From Carya illinoinensis (lineage: Eukaryota > Streptophyta > Magnoliopsida > Fagales > Juglandaceae), in assembly GCF_018687715.1 (NCBI RefSeq), contig NC_056752.1, forward strand, positions 51,306,653 to 51,370,652: a DNA stretch of 64,000 nucleotides, given 5' to 3'. The position numbers and the translations under genes are program-made. The notes beneath the pieces were generated by a model, which saw nothing but the letters and a program-made list of their open reading frames with translations, was not told the origin of the DNA and searched no databases. Of the stretch, positions 1 to 14,094 are shown piece after piece; the stretch's first letter is position 1, and the number at the start of each line of letters is the position of its first letter.

Positions 1-3000
1 TAAAAGGTCTAGACGAAGCAGTCAGAAGACCCATGTTTGGCAGGAGGTTGAGAGAACAAGTTTCTTGTCTGGCGATGGGCTGGATATACTTAGTTCCGCA
101 AAAGGATATGCCAATGGCGAGGACTCTAGTGATGATTATGAGATTGAAAATTCAGGTAGAGTTCAAAGTGGAGCAGCTGCTTCTTCATCCGCACCTTCTT
201 TTTCTGTACCAGAAAGTCATAGTTTGACTGTTAATTCCCTGCACAACACACTGTCAGGGGCTTCATTTTTTAAGTTGAGATGTGAGGTACTTACCATAAA
301 GCTCTGTACTTTCTCTTGTTTTGGCATGCTTAGTTTTTGGTTTTCTAATAATCCTAAAACATGCAAAGAACATAAGCTCATTTTCTGTGACAGGTATTGG
401 GTGCGAATATTGTGAGAAGTGGCTCAAAAACATTTGCTGTTTATTCTATATCTGTTGCAGATGTAGATAATAACAGTTGGTCGATCAAAAGAAGGTGCCA
501 AGGATTATGCTGTAAATGTTCTGGTTTTGTCCATTAATGGGCTATGTGATTGTGAGATTCAAACAATAATGACTGTAACATTTTATATAACTGTAAGTCA
601 AATCTCTTGTTTTTTTCCAATAACAGGTTTCGTCACTTTGAGGAGCTCCATCGGCGTCTAAAAGAGTTTCAGGAATATAATCTTCATTTGCCACCAAAGC
701 ATTTTCTATCGACAGGTTTAGATGTACCTGTCATTCAAGAAAGGTGTAAATTGCTTGACAAATATTTAAAGGTCAACCACTGAATCTCACTTTTCTGATC
801 ATTTGGAGTATAAAATTCAACTATTTAGAAGAAATATCTGTGTCTGAGATGTGTTGGAATTTCAAACTAAATTCTGATCGCTATTCTTGCTGGCTTGCTC
901 TTTCTTGTTGAGATGTATGTATTTTGTGATATTTTTTCTTACGTCTTTGCTTCATTTCTTACTGATAGTTCTTCCAAAATCTAAAGATGCTTATGCTTAT
1001 TCAAAGTTTTTTTCTTTTTTTGTTGTTTTTTTTGTGGGGGGGGGGGGGAAGAGCCCCTCTCACCCACAAGTTAGACTAATCTCCTGGGCACTTACAAATG
1101 GGCCCACTGACAAGTGATTGGTAAACTCAAGAAAATGCCTCGGGAAATTCCCCTACAGGGGAAGCAAACATGTGTCCTAGGATCTTGACTTCTTAAGGCA
1201 TGGTCTATGACCAACTTTTCTACCCATGGGATTATAATAACCACTAAATTTGGAATTTGAGTGCAGCTTACCTATGAGAAACAACTCCACTTTATGCTTT
1301 ACTAGCTAATTTTATCTCCTTATGCTGGGTAATACTACTGTCTGTTGTTTCCTATCGTTCAATAACATTATGTGTTGTTGTTCTTCAGAAACTCATGCAG
1401 CTTCCAACAATTTCAAGATCAATTGAAGTTTGGGACTTTCTCAGTGTTGACTCTCAGGTTCTGTATTTTCTTCTTCTCTTTTGGCTGAATTTTTTCCTTC
1501 AGCTAGAAGAGTGGTGACGTTGGATCTCTGCTTCTGAGGAGAAGTTTTATTGTTATTTTTTTTACTATTGCAGACTTATCTGTTCTCGAATTCCTTTTCT
1601 ATCATTGAAACTTTGTCAGGTATATCATGTTTTAATGCACAATGCTGAACTTAGGTTATGTCTTTTTCCTTTCCTTTGACTCATCCTATCTTTCCATATT
1701 TGTTGGGAACTTTCTAGTTGATCTAGAGGATAAGCCATCAGAAAAGAGTAAAAAGCTTCCAAATTTACTTGGACCTGTTACCAACAACGTATCTTCAAGG
1801 AGAGAACATTTAGGCTCCGAAAGTAAGGAGCCTGCATTCCATGCGAAGAGTAATGTTATGGCAGATGGGCTACGATCAAATGGAAAAGGCATGTCTCATT
1901 TTCCTGTAAAACATCTTGGCAAAGAATTCAGAAATTCATTTAATAATTCTGGTGGTGATTCAGATGCTAGGCTGCAAAACTATGCAGCTTCACCCACTTA
2001 CTTGGGGAACCCGGTAACAGGAAGAGATGACAATGCTTTGGAAGAGGCATCCGAGTCGCTTCTTGATGCTGCTACTGACCCAACCCTTCCTACAGAGGTA
2101 ATCGCTAATTGTTGCCTTTGGAACGATTGGAACCTATTCTGTTATGTGCTAGATGATGCTTTCTTTAACAAAATTTGTAGTTTCTGGGGTTATTATGTTA
2201 TAACATGCATTTCTTGTACAGTGGGTGCCGCCAAATTTAAGTGTCCCCATATTAGATTTGGTAGATGTCATCTTCCAGCTTCAAGATGGCGGATGGATCA
2301 GGTATTATACATATATATATATTCTTTTAGAAGTAGGTATTATACATACATACGTACGTAAATATAGATAGCAATTGTTATCCTCTCTCCTTATATTTTG
2401 TCATCATATGGTATCGCAAGGGTAACAAAATCACATCTTGATCTGATTGGTTGAACAACTTTTGCTGAACACTTATCTTGTGTGCATTACAGGCGGAAGG
2501 CTTTTTGGGTGGCCAAACAGATACTACAACTAGGAATGGGTGATGCCTTTGATGATTGGTTAATTGAAAAAATCCAGCTTTTGCGTAAGGGATCAGTTAT
2601 TGCTTTAGGGATCAGGCGGGTTGAGCAGGTAAACTTTGATGCCATTTGCTCTCTAGAGTTTTTCAAAGTTTTTTCGTAGTTTTTTGAAATTTTGTATATT
2701 GTTATTTCTTTTTTCTTTTTGAAGTCTTTAGATTGGATATTAGGCTTAAGATACTGTGAAGTTTATTTTTACCATCCTAAATTAATCTGTTGGTGATTAA
2801 CTGGATATAAGTTTGTAAATATGACTCTGTGTTGACTAAGAGGAGTGGATATGGCATATTTTTCCACCCAGGGTTCGTTGAGGATCAATCTTGATGATGT
2901 TCATAACACTACAGCCATGGTGAAATTGTGTTTCATATATGAGTATCATAGGAGGGGCTTCAGTCTTTACAGAGCAACATGGAATTTTAACGAGTAATAA

Positions 3001-6000
3001 GTTTGAATAGTTCTGATAATGTGTTCTGTTTTTCATTTGATCGAGCCATTTCAGAAGTTCCTGAAAATGAAAAGGCATATCAAGGTTGTATTTGATGATC
3101 TGCAAGCTCTTCATGTTATTTTCCTGCTTCTTTAAAATGATGTGGAAAATCAACTGAAAGAATTTAGAAACATTCTGTATAAAAGCCCCAGTGCACAAGC
3201 ATCGGGGCACACCATTGATGTGGTGGAAGCCAAGTCTGTGGTTTCTAAAAAAATTAAAAAATAAATGGGTGGGACAATTATGGCATACTGGCGGGCAAAT
3301 AGAAGCAAACTATGGCTTATTTCTCCCATCTTCTTATTATCCCAATATTTTCCTTCCGAGTTCTATCCCCATCTTTCATCCTGAGATCCATGCTGCCTAT
3401 TAGTTGGTGCTGTTTGGTTGCTGCCTGAGATGCCTTTCACTTAAAAGTGTTGCTGTTTGCTGCTGCTATCATTGTTGTGCTGCATCTTTATTTAAAAGAG
3501 ACAGATTGCTGTCATTGGTTGTTGTCATGTTGTATTCGGTACTGTTGCTGCTTGAGATGATCGACTCGTTCCTGCTTTTGTTGTGATTTCTGGTTCTACT
3601 ATTATTTAATTGTTGGTGATACTGCCGCTTTATTACTTATAATATCCAATGGTATTAGTTTGCTGAGATCCATGTTGCTGCCCAGGGCTTTTTTTATTCC
3701 TCCAGGCTGAAACTAGCATGGGACAAAATGCTTGAATTCTGCACAAATTGTGAATCTGCCATGTTTTATAGGACGGGGTAGTAGAAACATGAATGAATTG
3801 TATGGGACAAAACAATCAAATTGCACAGAAACTCTTTGATGCAATGGCAAAATGAAACTTTATTATGAGTTTTACGAGCCTACTCTATTTAAAAAATGTT
3901 GACGTGGCGTCCATGTCAATGGTGTGCCCAGCACTTGCACAGCCCATGGCTGTATACAATGGACTTTAGAATTTAATGTATGGGATTCCCCACCCTATTC
4001 CTGATATTTTAATTAGCATTAATCACTGATGAGTTGGGCAACTTCAACAGTAGGCATGTGCTCTGGTTTACATTCTTGTGCTCTATTAATGACATGTAGG
4101 AAAAGGGCAAATACTGCATCTACTCTGAGTTTCAGTGAATAGATTTCGAAAATTAAATAGAAAATATGTTTTGCTGGGAATTTCCCCTTTGGAAAAGTAC
4201 ATTTAATAATTCTTCCAACGCAGAAGAAAATGGGTTGGATGTAGTTTTTTCCCCAAGAAAAGGGGAAAAGTTTTGAATGAATTCTCGACTTTTGGGAAAC
4301 CGGGGGGCGGGGGGCTGAATTTTTTTATGACAATGGCAAGTCTTTTTACACCCTGCTTTCAAATAGTAGCTGTACAAGAAGCTTGTTTTGTAGACTTTTA
4401 AGAGAAGATATATTACTGATTTGGGCTCCAATATTATTAATTAGATACTCTGGCCTGATGGGATATTCATAACTAAGCATCCAAAGCGACGACCACCACC
4501 ATCTACTAATCAATCCCAGAATTCACCTCATGGCCAACAACCGACAGGAATATCTTCACCTAAACTTACTTATGAGCAACAACAGGAGGCAGTTCGACGT
4601 GCAAAGTTTGTATATGAGCTAATGATTGGTAATATCTTCTGTACAGCATGGTCCCTATTGTTATCCATGCTGACACTACAAATTGCTGACTCTTATCTTG
4701 GAAATTCAACGGCTCTATCTTCTTTTTCCCTTCATCTTTTTTTTTTTTTTTGAATGTAGATAACGCGCCAGCTGCTATCGTAGGTCTTGTTGGTCGTAAG
4801 GAGTATGAACAGTGTGCAAAGGATCTCTATTTCTTTATTCAGGTAATTTTGATTCCGTTATCGAATAAGCTAACTTTTTGTTTCCTGGCCAATGTCAATG
4901 GGATAGTTTTGTTTGAACTTTATCACTTGAATTTTGGTTTTGAACAACCTTTTTCTACATCCTCAAATTTCTTTAATCTTTTATGCCAAGGATTAAGCTC
5001 TGATTCATCTTCGGTTAGAAGATTTTGTCGAGCAAATAGATGGGATTGTTGCCACTACTTTGGATTGTTGGTGTTTCTTAATTGATTAAAGACTGTAGAG
5101 CCTGTTACGAAAAATAATTGCATTGCCATGCAGTGTAATACCTACCTCCACAAAAGAAAAAGACGCATTAGATATTTTAAGGGCTTGGTTGGGAACACAA
5201 ATCATCTCATCCCATCTCAACATTTCTCATAATTTCATTTTCAAACATCACTCAAATACACACTTTTGAATTTCAAATTTTTAACTTTTTCATCTAATCA
5301 TACCTAATCAATGAATCATTACAACTTTATCAAACTTCCAAAGAAAACACAAAAAGCCATACAACTTTTTCAAATTCCAAAACATATTAAAAAAAATTAT
5401 ATTCTGGCAATATTTTAACGTTATAATATTTTTAATCAACCTTTTCTCTCTCCTTTTCCAAAATCAAATAAAACATCTTAACTCAAACTATTTCACTATT
5501 ATTTACAAATCATTTCACTACTATTTTTCATTTAATTTCATTTTATTCCTCAAACATCCCCTAAGTTTTCACGATACAGGAAAAAAAAGGTCAGAAAATG
5601 CAAGTTTCTGTTGTATGTCTCACAATTTGTCGATGTTCTTTTCACATTGCTGCTTCTTTATGATTAACACACCCCCCATTCAGAAAATGTGATCAGCAGA
5701 TGAAGTCTTGCCAAAACAAGGGTGGGTGGGGGCCTCAGTATAAACTACTTGGGTCGTTATGAATAATACAAAAATAGAATCACTGATTCACCATCCTTCT
5801 GTTTTCAGAGGGCAACATTTGAATCTAATTGCAATAAATCTTGGGTTTCCCTACCTGTTGTGTTTTAGTTTCAGTCATAAAAAATTTAGTATCATTGGGA
5901 TGGGGAATGGCTTCCTAAAATCCTCCCCTTCTCCCCCAGCCACCAACACAAAAATAGTCTGGTTTTGCTCTTTGGTTAGAAGATAGTTGTATTGATCTGG

Positions 6001-6182
6001 GATCAGGATATTCTTAGTTGAGTCATAATCACTTTTTTCTTGTGCAGTCATCCGTTTGTTTGAAGCAGCTTGCTTTTGACCTTCTCGAGTTGCTGCTGTT
6101 GTCTGCGTTTCCAGAGCTAGATTATGTTTTCAAACAGTTGCAAGAAGAAAAGCATAAGTTTGGTGAATTTAAGGAAAATTAA
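1..6182 (+). CDS. PX / Nexin_C sorting-nexin-like protein (5' part outside window)
   Basis: This is the 3' part of a plant phosphoinositide-binding trafficking protein, probably acting at endosomal or vacuolar membranes. Exons inferred from frame and GT-AG sites: <1-286, 394-494, 627-771, 1389-1457, 1574-1619, 1718-2097, 2222-2301, 2493-2628, 4445-4628, 4760-4842 and 6048-6182 (stop TAA). About 547 residues are visible. The PX domain runs from [20 protein letters not shown] through [13 protein letters not shown], which carries the basic-aromatic lipid-binding motif, and includes the PPK turn of [14 protein letters not shown] low-complexity acidic/serine linker follows, then a Nexin_C domain ([50 protein letters not shown]). 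Larger plant members have an N-terminal PXA domain, which would lie upstream of the window. Large introns hold transposon relics at 3191-3940 and 5181-5561. The family assignment is firm; cargo and exact paralogue cannot be told. Confidence 0.88.
3191..3940. mobile_element. Non-autonomous DNA transposon candidate with about 30-bp TIRs
   Basis: The left end at 3191-3223 and the right end at 3911-3940 are imperfect inverted repeats sharing GGGCACACCATTGA. The flanks AGCCCCA (3184-3190) and AGCCCAT (3941-3947) could be a diverged target duplication. The 750-bp element lies entirely in the sorting-nexin intron 2629-4444. Its interior is rich in TGCTGC and has no transposase reading frame. The superfamily is not determined. 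Confidence 0.45.
5181..5561. mobile_element. MITE, TTTGG-end family, long form (copy 1)
   Basis: This 381-bp AT-rich element lies in the last sorting-nexin intron. Its ends (GGGCTTGGTTGGGAA and the inverse of CCTCAAACATCCCC) are imperfect inverted repeats. It is flanked on both sides by TAA (5178-5180 and 5562-5564), the trinucleotide duplication expected of Tourist/PIF-Harbinger MITEs. A clearly related copy lies at 22576-22946. It has no coding capacity. Confidence 0.65.
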
Positions 6183-7523
6183 TGGAAATTAAACTACAGA
6201 TATTGCTTGATAACTGGTGCATTTTTTTCCCAAATTTGATGGCATCTATTGTTGGCTAATCATCGATTCATTCATATGTCCGAATCCTGTAATTAGCATT
6301 TTGGTTTGGCATCTGAGAAAATTCCGAAATTGTATGTAAACAACGATGAGATTAGTGCAAATATATCTTTTATAAAGCTTTCCTCCTATCACAAATTGCA
6401 GGAGAAATTGGCTTTTGATATGATATTTTACACGTTTTTAAGAAATGCTACAGTTGTTACATTGCTACTCAACAAGTCAACCAGGTTTGAAAAGAGTGAA
6501 GCACTGAAGCTGCAAGCCCTTGCCATTTGTCTTTAGTTTGAACCAACCCTGTTTTGGTTTTAGGTAAAAACCTTCAACCCAATCAAATAAAACCAGATGC
6601 TTCGGCCGGGAATTAGGATGGACTCCTCCAAATGCCAGCACTGAGAAATCCGAGTCGTTTCATGACCTGAGGTATATGCGCAAAAGCAAAGAACCCTCAA
6701 GTTTCAAAGTAAAATTGGTTCAGGTTGATGTAAAGCTAGATTCGAGGCAGAAATAGTCAAAGCTTGAATTCTTAACCACCGCGGCTGATGCTACCAAAGA
6801 AATATCTTTTCTCATCAGCCCACGTAAAGGAACACAACTACAAAAAGTATAAACACGGACTACGACAATCTTTCAACTGCGGATAATTCGCAACCCTCAA
6901 ATCCTCAACTGTCACCTAGAAGCCCAGAGCCACTTATTAAACAGCACAAACATGAAGTTTAACTGTTTTACTTTAATGGTGTCAACTGGTAAATGTAACA
7001 TCCAATCTAATTTCATAACAAAAAATGAAGTTAACTGTTCGTGCCATTCCTTGGACAGAAACAATCACATTGGGCCTAAACCGGTGACTAATTGCAGCAA
7101 CTATAATGGAATTATACCCAAGCAGCAGCTAATTGGTTTTGAATACAACTCGAACATATTGAGTATCTAACTTGCAAGACAGATGGTTGATACTGTGATT
7201 TTAAATCCCCATTCTAATCCTAGAACTTGGGGAGTTGATCAGGACTATCAACCTTCAACCTCAAGACATTTTAAACAAAATCAAAATTCGGACTTCACTG
7301 AAATAGTAAGTAATTGAAGGGAAAACAACAGTGGGCTCGCACATCTTTGTCCAAAATGAAAGCTACAAACTAATCAAAATCAGAACAGCTCAATCATCAT
7401 TAAACAGGTTATAACACCCATCAAATATTGCTTTTATCAAACCAGTCCCAACACAAAAATATGCATCTAATCAAACTGTAATTTGGCATCCAAATTACGA
7501 CCAAGACACTCTCTGGTAATGGC
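6183..7523. other. Convergent intergenic spacer with 3' UTRs
   Basis: This lies between the tail-to-tail stop codons of the sorting-nexin gene and eL37. It should contain both 3' untranslated regions. Only short, unconserved reading frames are present, and I see no repeat or RNA gene in it. Confidence 0.6.
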
Positions 7524-8408
<885 letters not shown>

Positions 8409-8954
8409 TGGGACAGATGCAGTAACCCTGGCCGAGTGAGAGGAGGTGCTGTTTAGGGTAAGCAATGAAGGTGCGGCGGAGAGGGGATTGTTTATATATA
8501 TAGGGGTTTGTAAGAGAGATTTAAGACCGAGAGCAAGGGGTTCTTTTGAGTCTAGGTTTCGTTAGGGCAATTTGGGAAAATGAATCGTTAGCCTCGAACA
8601 GCTTGTCGTGGCTACGTCTGATTGGTCAGTTCGGCTTTCGTCCTGGTTCCCCAAGGGAAAAGTTAACTGGGCCGTGGGCTAGGATGTGTTATTTCGATTG
8701 TAGGACCAACCAAAGATGGGCCGTGGGTGTATGAGTCATTTGACGCTCCCCAAGAGTGCCGAACCAGTCTTGTCTCTCAAGTCTCATGCCATTGCTCTCG
8801 CTCCCGCCCTCTCTTTCTAGTTTCTACTTTCTATGACGAAGCCAAAGCCAAAGCGCGCGGGAGATCCTTTCTTTTGGTTCCAATAAACAAACAGAGCCTC
8901 GCAGACAATTACCGGGAAAACACACAGTGATCAATCAGAAAGCCAGAGAGAAAA
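8409..8954. promoter_or_regulatory. Divergent promoter between eL37 and the CHL1 helicase
   Basis: Only 546 bp separate the two start codons. A TATA-like stretch, TTTATATATATA, lies at 8491-8502, suitably placed for transcription toward eL37. The motif TTTAGGGT (an inverted telobox-like element) is at 8452-8459. Three site II-type motifs are visible: TGGGCC at 8668-8673, TGGGCT at 8675-8680 and TGGGCC at 8717-8722. From established knowledge, site II motifs are bound by TCP factors and often pair with teloboxes in ribosomal protein and S-phase gene promoters. Joint control of the two genes is inference. Confidence 0.6.
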
Positions 8955-9083
8955 ATGGGAGAAGGCAGCTGGTACTCAAAATTCCCGGCATTTCCTTACG
9001 ACCCGTATTCCATTCAGATCGACTTCATGAACGCCCTCTATCACTCTCTCAACCAAGGCGGCGTCTCCATGCTCGAAAGCCCC

Positions 9084-9160
<77 letters not shown>

Positions 9161-12100
9161 CATTATGTTTACATATGCACTCATCTACATATACTCAATC
9201 AGTATTTTCTGTTTTCCTGTTCTCGCTTTCTTTTATGTCCATGAAATTGACATGTGAAGTATTTTGTTTTTATGGCACTTTAGTTAATCCAGTGATGTTT
9301 AAATGCGTAAACAGTCCTAAATTTGTAAATCAAATATCTAAGGAAACCTTTCCTCTTTTTCTTTTTGTAAATTTTTAAAGTGGCTTTTGTTACGTGAGAA
9401 ATATTTTCGTTGCAATAGGGACAGGTAAAACTCTGAGTATCATTTGTAGTGCTTTGCAATGGGTAGTTGACCGGAGGAAACAACAAAATTCTGCAAAAGG
9501 AGGCGAGTTCGACAAGAATCCAGCAAATGACGGTCAGCTTGGTTCAGAAGATGAGCCTGATTGGATGAGAGACTTTGTTATGAACAAAGACAACCAAGTC
9601 GAGGAGAAGAAGATTAAGATGAAGAAATTTGGTGTTGGTTTTGGGAAACCTGATAAGAGAAGTAATCAAGGAAATTGCAAGGATTTGTTTTCGTCGGGCT
9701 CGAAGGAGGAAGATTTTGTTACAAAGAAAGAGCGAGAGAATTTGCAAAAGAAAAATGATGCAGTGCAGATGAGTGACGAGGAGTTCTTGTTGGAAGATTA
9801 TGAAAGTGACGAGGAAGGAGCTGGTGGGACGTCAAAGAGGAAGGCTGGTAAGGGTCCTCATATTCCATCAAGTGACGAGGAAGAGGAAGAAGATCAGTCT
9901 GATGAGGAAGACGATGAGGAGAAGCTGAAGGTTTATTTTTGTAGTCGGACACATTCGCAGCTTTCACAGTTCATAAAGGAATTAAGAAAGACAGTTTTTG
10001 CTAATGAGGTGAAGATTGTGTGTTTAGGCTCTAGGAAAAATTTCTGCATCAATGAAGGTTTGGTAAATTGTTATTGCATTATGTTTTTTTTGCTTTGGAA
10101 TTGTGTTAAACATGATAATTTGTTCATGGGATATGTATTTCAGGGGTATTGAAACTTGGAAACTCCACTCGAATTAATGATCGGTGCTTGGAGCTTCAAA
10201 AAAACAAGAAAAATGAGGTCTCAAAAATTAAGGTACAACAATACTCGTATTACTCAAATTTGATGCATGCTTTTGGGTTTGGTTTCCCAGAAACTTGTCC
10301 AGCTTGTCAGAAGAAATATTATAAATTCGTATGTGGGGGGCTCATTTTCTCCATAAATAATTTTAGTATCCAGACTCCTTACTTTCATAGACAGGAGAAT
10401 TATCAGATGCCGCAGCATAGAAATTCCAAAGGATAACCTAGTGAAAATAACTGTGCATATATAATATGGCTTATATTAAAAAAAAAAAAAAAAAATCCTA
10501 GATGTCTATCTTTGCCAAACCCAAGTCCTATCACTATTAATCTGTGTACCATATTCAGGCATTTTTACCTCATTTTGTTGAAACTTGAAATGACTAGATG
10601 CTAATCTCTGTTGGTTATCAAAGAGTGTTGCTCTTGACTGAGGGAAGAATTGATTTTCAGAATTTAGATACAGGAGGGAGAATACGCAGGACCAAGGCCT
10701 CTTCTGGATGCCCAATGCTTAGAAAATCCAAACTACAAAGACAATTCAGAAGTGAGGTATCTCAACAAGGGGCCTTGGATATTGAAGATCTTGTTAGCAT
10801 TGGAAGAAAGATGGGAACTTGTCCATATTATGGCTCCAGAAGCATGCTCCCTGCAGCTGATCTTGTGGTTCTACCCTATCAATCTCTTCTATCAAAATCA
10901 TCTCGTGAATCACTAGGCCTAAAGTTGAAGAATAATATTGTCATAATAGATGAGGCTCACAATCTAGCTGACTCACTTATCAGCATGTATGACTCAAAAG
11001 TTACTTTGATGCAGGTAAACAAGTTAACTTCATTTGTTTCTCATTACTGTTAAGTGACTTCCAAAATCTAGTTCACAAATGGTATTTGGATTTGTGAGTG
11101 TGGTTTGGCTGCTCTTTGAGCAATGTTCTGAGCCCTCTTTTGAATAGAACCAAATAGCATTGCTCCCCCAAATACTGATTGAAGAATGAGATCATAGGTT
11201 CTACCCTATAATGGTTGGAAGCCCTTTGATTACATGCCCCTTTTGGTGTACGATTCCTTAGCTGGCCTGTTTGGTAACGAGCTCTTTGATGGCCTTTCAT
11301 AAGTGATGCTTAGATATCAAAGAAAAAAAAAGGACCTGTGACAATGTTGGAGTTAGAGTTGCTAAGTCTTCCATTAATATACTTCGAGGTTAAAACTTTT
11401 TCTGCCAAAAAATTAAGCTTCTATGGGGATATTCTAGATGCTTGGTGTAAATGTTTTCATGGGATATTGAAACAGTTGTGCTGACTTTCCTGCAGCTGGA
11501 GAATGTACATTTCCACGTAGGGAGGTACTTTGAGAGATTTCGCAATCTGTTGGGACCTGGTAATCGGAGATATATCCAAACCCTGATGGTTGTTAGCCGG
11601 GCTTTTCTCCAAATTTTACATGAGAATCCCAGTTACGCAGATCTGTCCCAAGACACTGAAAAGACTTACAGAGCAAATGGTTCCTCTGATTCCTCACTGG
11701 CCATTAATGATTTTCTATTTTCACTCAATATCGACAACATCAACTTGGTTAAATTGCTTCAATATATAAAGGAAAGCAACATCATGCACAAGGTGAGTCC
11801 TTCTGCAAGTTTGTACGACAAGATGCCAGATGATTCTTTCTCCCTCTTTCCCCCACTTTTGATGTAAGATGTACTTGATCTTTCAGGTCAGTGGTTATGG
11901 AGATAAAATGGCTAGCTTGCAAAATTGTTCAACAAAGCATGACACTTTGGAATGTAATGAGGGAAGCATTCTGCCAGATTTTCGGGCATTATCGGTCATA
12001 TTGCAATCACTGACAAACAATGATGGTGATGGGAGGATAATCCTCTCAAGGTCTCAAACAACATGCTCCAGGCAAGGAGGATACATAAAATATGTCATGC

Positions 12101-14094
12101 TTTCTGGTGAAAAGATCTTTTCAGAGGTTCTCCCTAAGTTGCTTATTTTGTTTTGGCTAGACGTTTTATTCCCCTATATCGATAATTTAATTTTGATCTC
12201 CCTACAGATTGTGAACCAAGCACATGCTGTTCTACTGGCTGGAGGAACTCTCCAACCAATAGAAGAAACAAGGGAGCGACTTTTCCCATGGCTACCAACA
12301 AATCAGTTGCAGTTCTTTTCTTGCAGTCATATTGTCCCTCCTGAGAGTATTCTGCCAGTTGCAGTTTCCTGTGGCCCTTCTGGTCAGTCTTTTGATTTTA
12401 GCTACAGCTCCAGAAGCTCATTAATCATGGTAAGTATATAGTATATAGCCATCTTTGTAACTCTTTGTAGAAATTGCTGTCTCTATGCACTCTTAGTAAT
12501 CTAATCGATCATTTCCTTACTAACATGGAATAATTTACCGTGTATTCCTGCACACAGATTTCCTACACAGAGTTTATCTGTAACTATTTAACTTCCTATT
12601 TTGGTCTTATCAACTACTTGGTTCAAGTGTACTGAAAGAAAAATTATATTATTTACTTTTGCATTTCATTTTCCCAATAAACCTTTATGTATGATGGTTG
12701 ACTATGCTTTGTTATGGGCTTGGTTTTACAGATTCAGGAGCTGGGGCTTATGCTTTGCAATTTGGTTACTGTAGTTCCTGAAGGAATTGTTGTCTTCTTC
12801 TCTTCGTTTGACTATGAAGGACAGGTCTATGATGCATGGAAGGCTTCAGGCATCTTGGATAGGATTATGAAGAAGAAATGTGTATTTAGGGAGCCTAGAA
12901 AAACTACTGATGTGGAATCTGTTCTCAAGGAATATAAGGAAACAATTGATGCATTGTCTGTTGAGGAATCTAAAGGAAATCCAGCTTCTCAGAGTGGTGC
13001 AATTCTCCTTGCTGTTGTTGGTGGAAAGATATCAGAAGGCATCAACTTGAGTGATGGGATGGGTCGATGTATAGTCATGGTTGGACTGCCCTATCCTAAC
13101 CCATCTGACATTGAGTTGATTGAGAGGGTGAAGCATATTGAAGGTCTGGGAAATTCAAATAGCATTACTCCCAAGTTTTCAGTTACTAATGAAGCTTACA
13201 ATGGAGATGTGGAGGTTGGGTTTGACATCCTAAGAAGTTGTAGACGCAGAGGAAAAGAATACTATGAAAATCTTTGCATGAAGGCTGTAAATCAATCTAT
13301 TGGTGCGTACTAACTACAATATTTACTCTTAGAAGTCCATATTCAACCCTGGTAAATCATATGGTTGATTTACTAGGATGTTACGTGACATTCTAAATGC
13401 AGTAACCTGGAACCAGGCTCCAGTTTCTGCAGTTGAATTGCCAGAACTTCCATATGTGATTGTCAAGAGGATTCTGCATAGCAATATATGATCTGTGGCC
13501 TTTGGAGACAGCCTGGATGTCCGGATGACTCTGAGCAGAGCATATTGCTGCTTTAAAACTGTTAACTATTTATTTGGGGCAGTTACACTTTTTACCCACA
13601 AATTATTTATTTATCCATTTGCCTCCTAAACTATGAAAAGTTTTAATTTACACATTAAACTATCAATATGCTTCATTTTGCATCTTCCATTAACATTTGG
13701 TAGTTTAGGGTGCAAATTGAAATGTTTTGTAGTTTAGGATGTAAATTGAAAAAACAGTGGTAATTTGTGACTGAAAAGTCTAATATACCCCATTTTTTTT
13801 GTCACCAATTAATGGGTATCTAGGTTTTATTATTAATTGGTCCTTGAAAAGCTTGCATTATCTTTGTTTGTTTCAGGCAGAGCTATTCGGCATGTAAATG
13901 ACTATGCAGCGATTTTATTGGTTGACGCTAGGTATGGATCTGATCCCTCAAACAGAAACTTCTCTAACACAACTAACAAGCTTCCACAGTGGATAAAAGA
14001 GCGTCTAGTTTCCTCTACTCAAAGCTATGGTGAAGTACACAGGCTGCTGCATCAGTTCTTCAAATTCAACAAGAAGAGAAGAGAGTGTCAGTAG
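8955..14094 (+). CDS. CHL1: Fe-S cluster ATP-dependent DNA helicase, CHL1/DDX11 type
   Basis: XPD-family 5'-3' DNA helicase predicted to act in sister-chromatid cohesion and replication-coupled repair in the nucleus. Exons: 8955-9087, 9419-10057, 10144-10232, 10661-11014, 11496-11792, 11887-12126, 12208-12429, 12732-13302 and 13877-14094. They sum to 2763 nt in frame, 920 residues. Walker A is ESPTGTGKT (residues about 41-49), split by intron 1. An acidic, serine-rich insertion follows (about 130-215), then motif Ia YFCSRTHSQLSQF. Four cysteines at about 254, 272, 304 and 341 fit the Fe-S cluster. The DEAH box is at about 384-387, followed by N. Late motifs are AVVGGKISEGINLSDGMGR and QSIGRAIRHVNDY (about 846). 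The DEAH box, the four cysteines and the acidic insertion favour CHL1/DDX11 over XPD, RTEL1 and FANCJ. Intron 1 begins directly with a TC microsatellite, and intron 8 contains a repeat. Confidence 0.93.
9089..9155. repeat. (TC)33 microsatellite at the CHL1 intron 1 donor
   Basis: Sixty-seven bases of uninterrupted TC directly follow exon 1. The donor dinucleotide GT at 9088-9089 takes its T from the first repeat unit, so the splice site reads G|GTCTCT. Confidence 0.95.
13563..13805. repeat. Inverted-repeat-rich intronic repeat in CHL1 intron 8
   Basis: Phrases such as AATTTACACATTAAACTA and TAGTTTAGGGTGCAAATT recur in opposite orientation within about 240 bp. This gives a self-complementary stretch like common plant MITE remnants. 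The ends and any target duplication were not resolved. Confidence 0.35.

Noticed and set aside
8927..9257. Long frames running through the TC tract as Ser-Leu repeats
   Set aside because: They are microsatellite translations. The real exon 1 ends at 9087 and joins 9419 to rebuild the Walker A motif.
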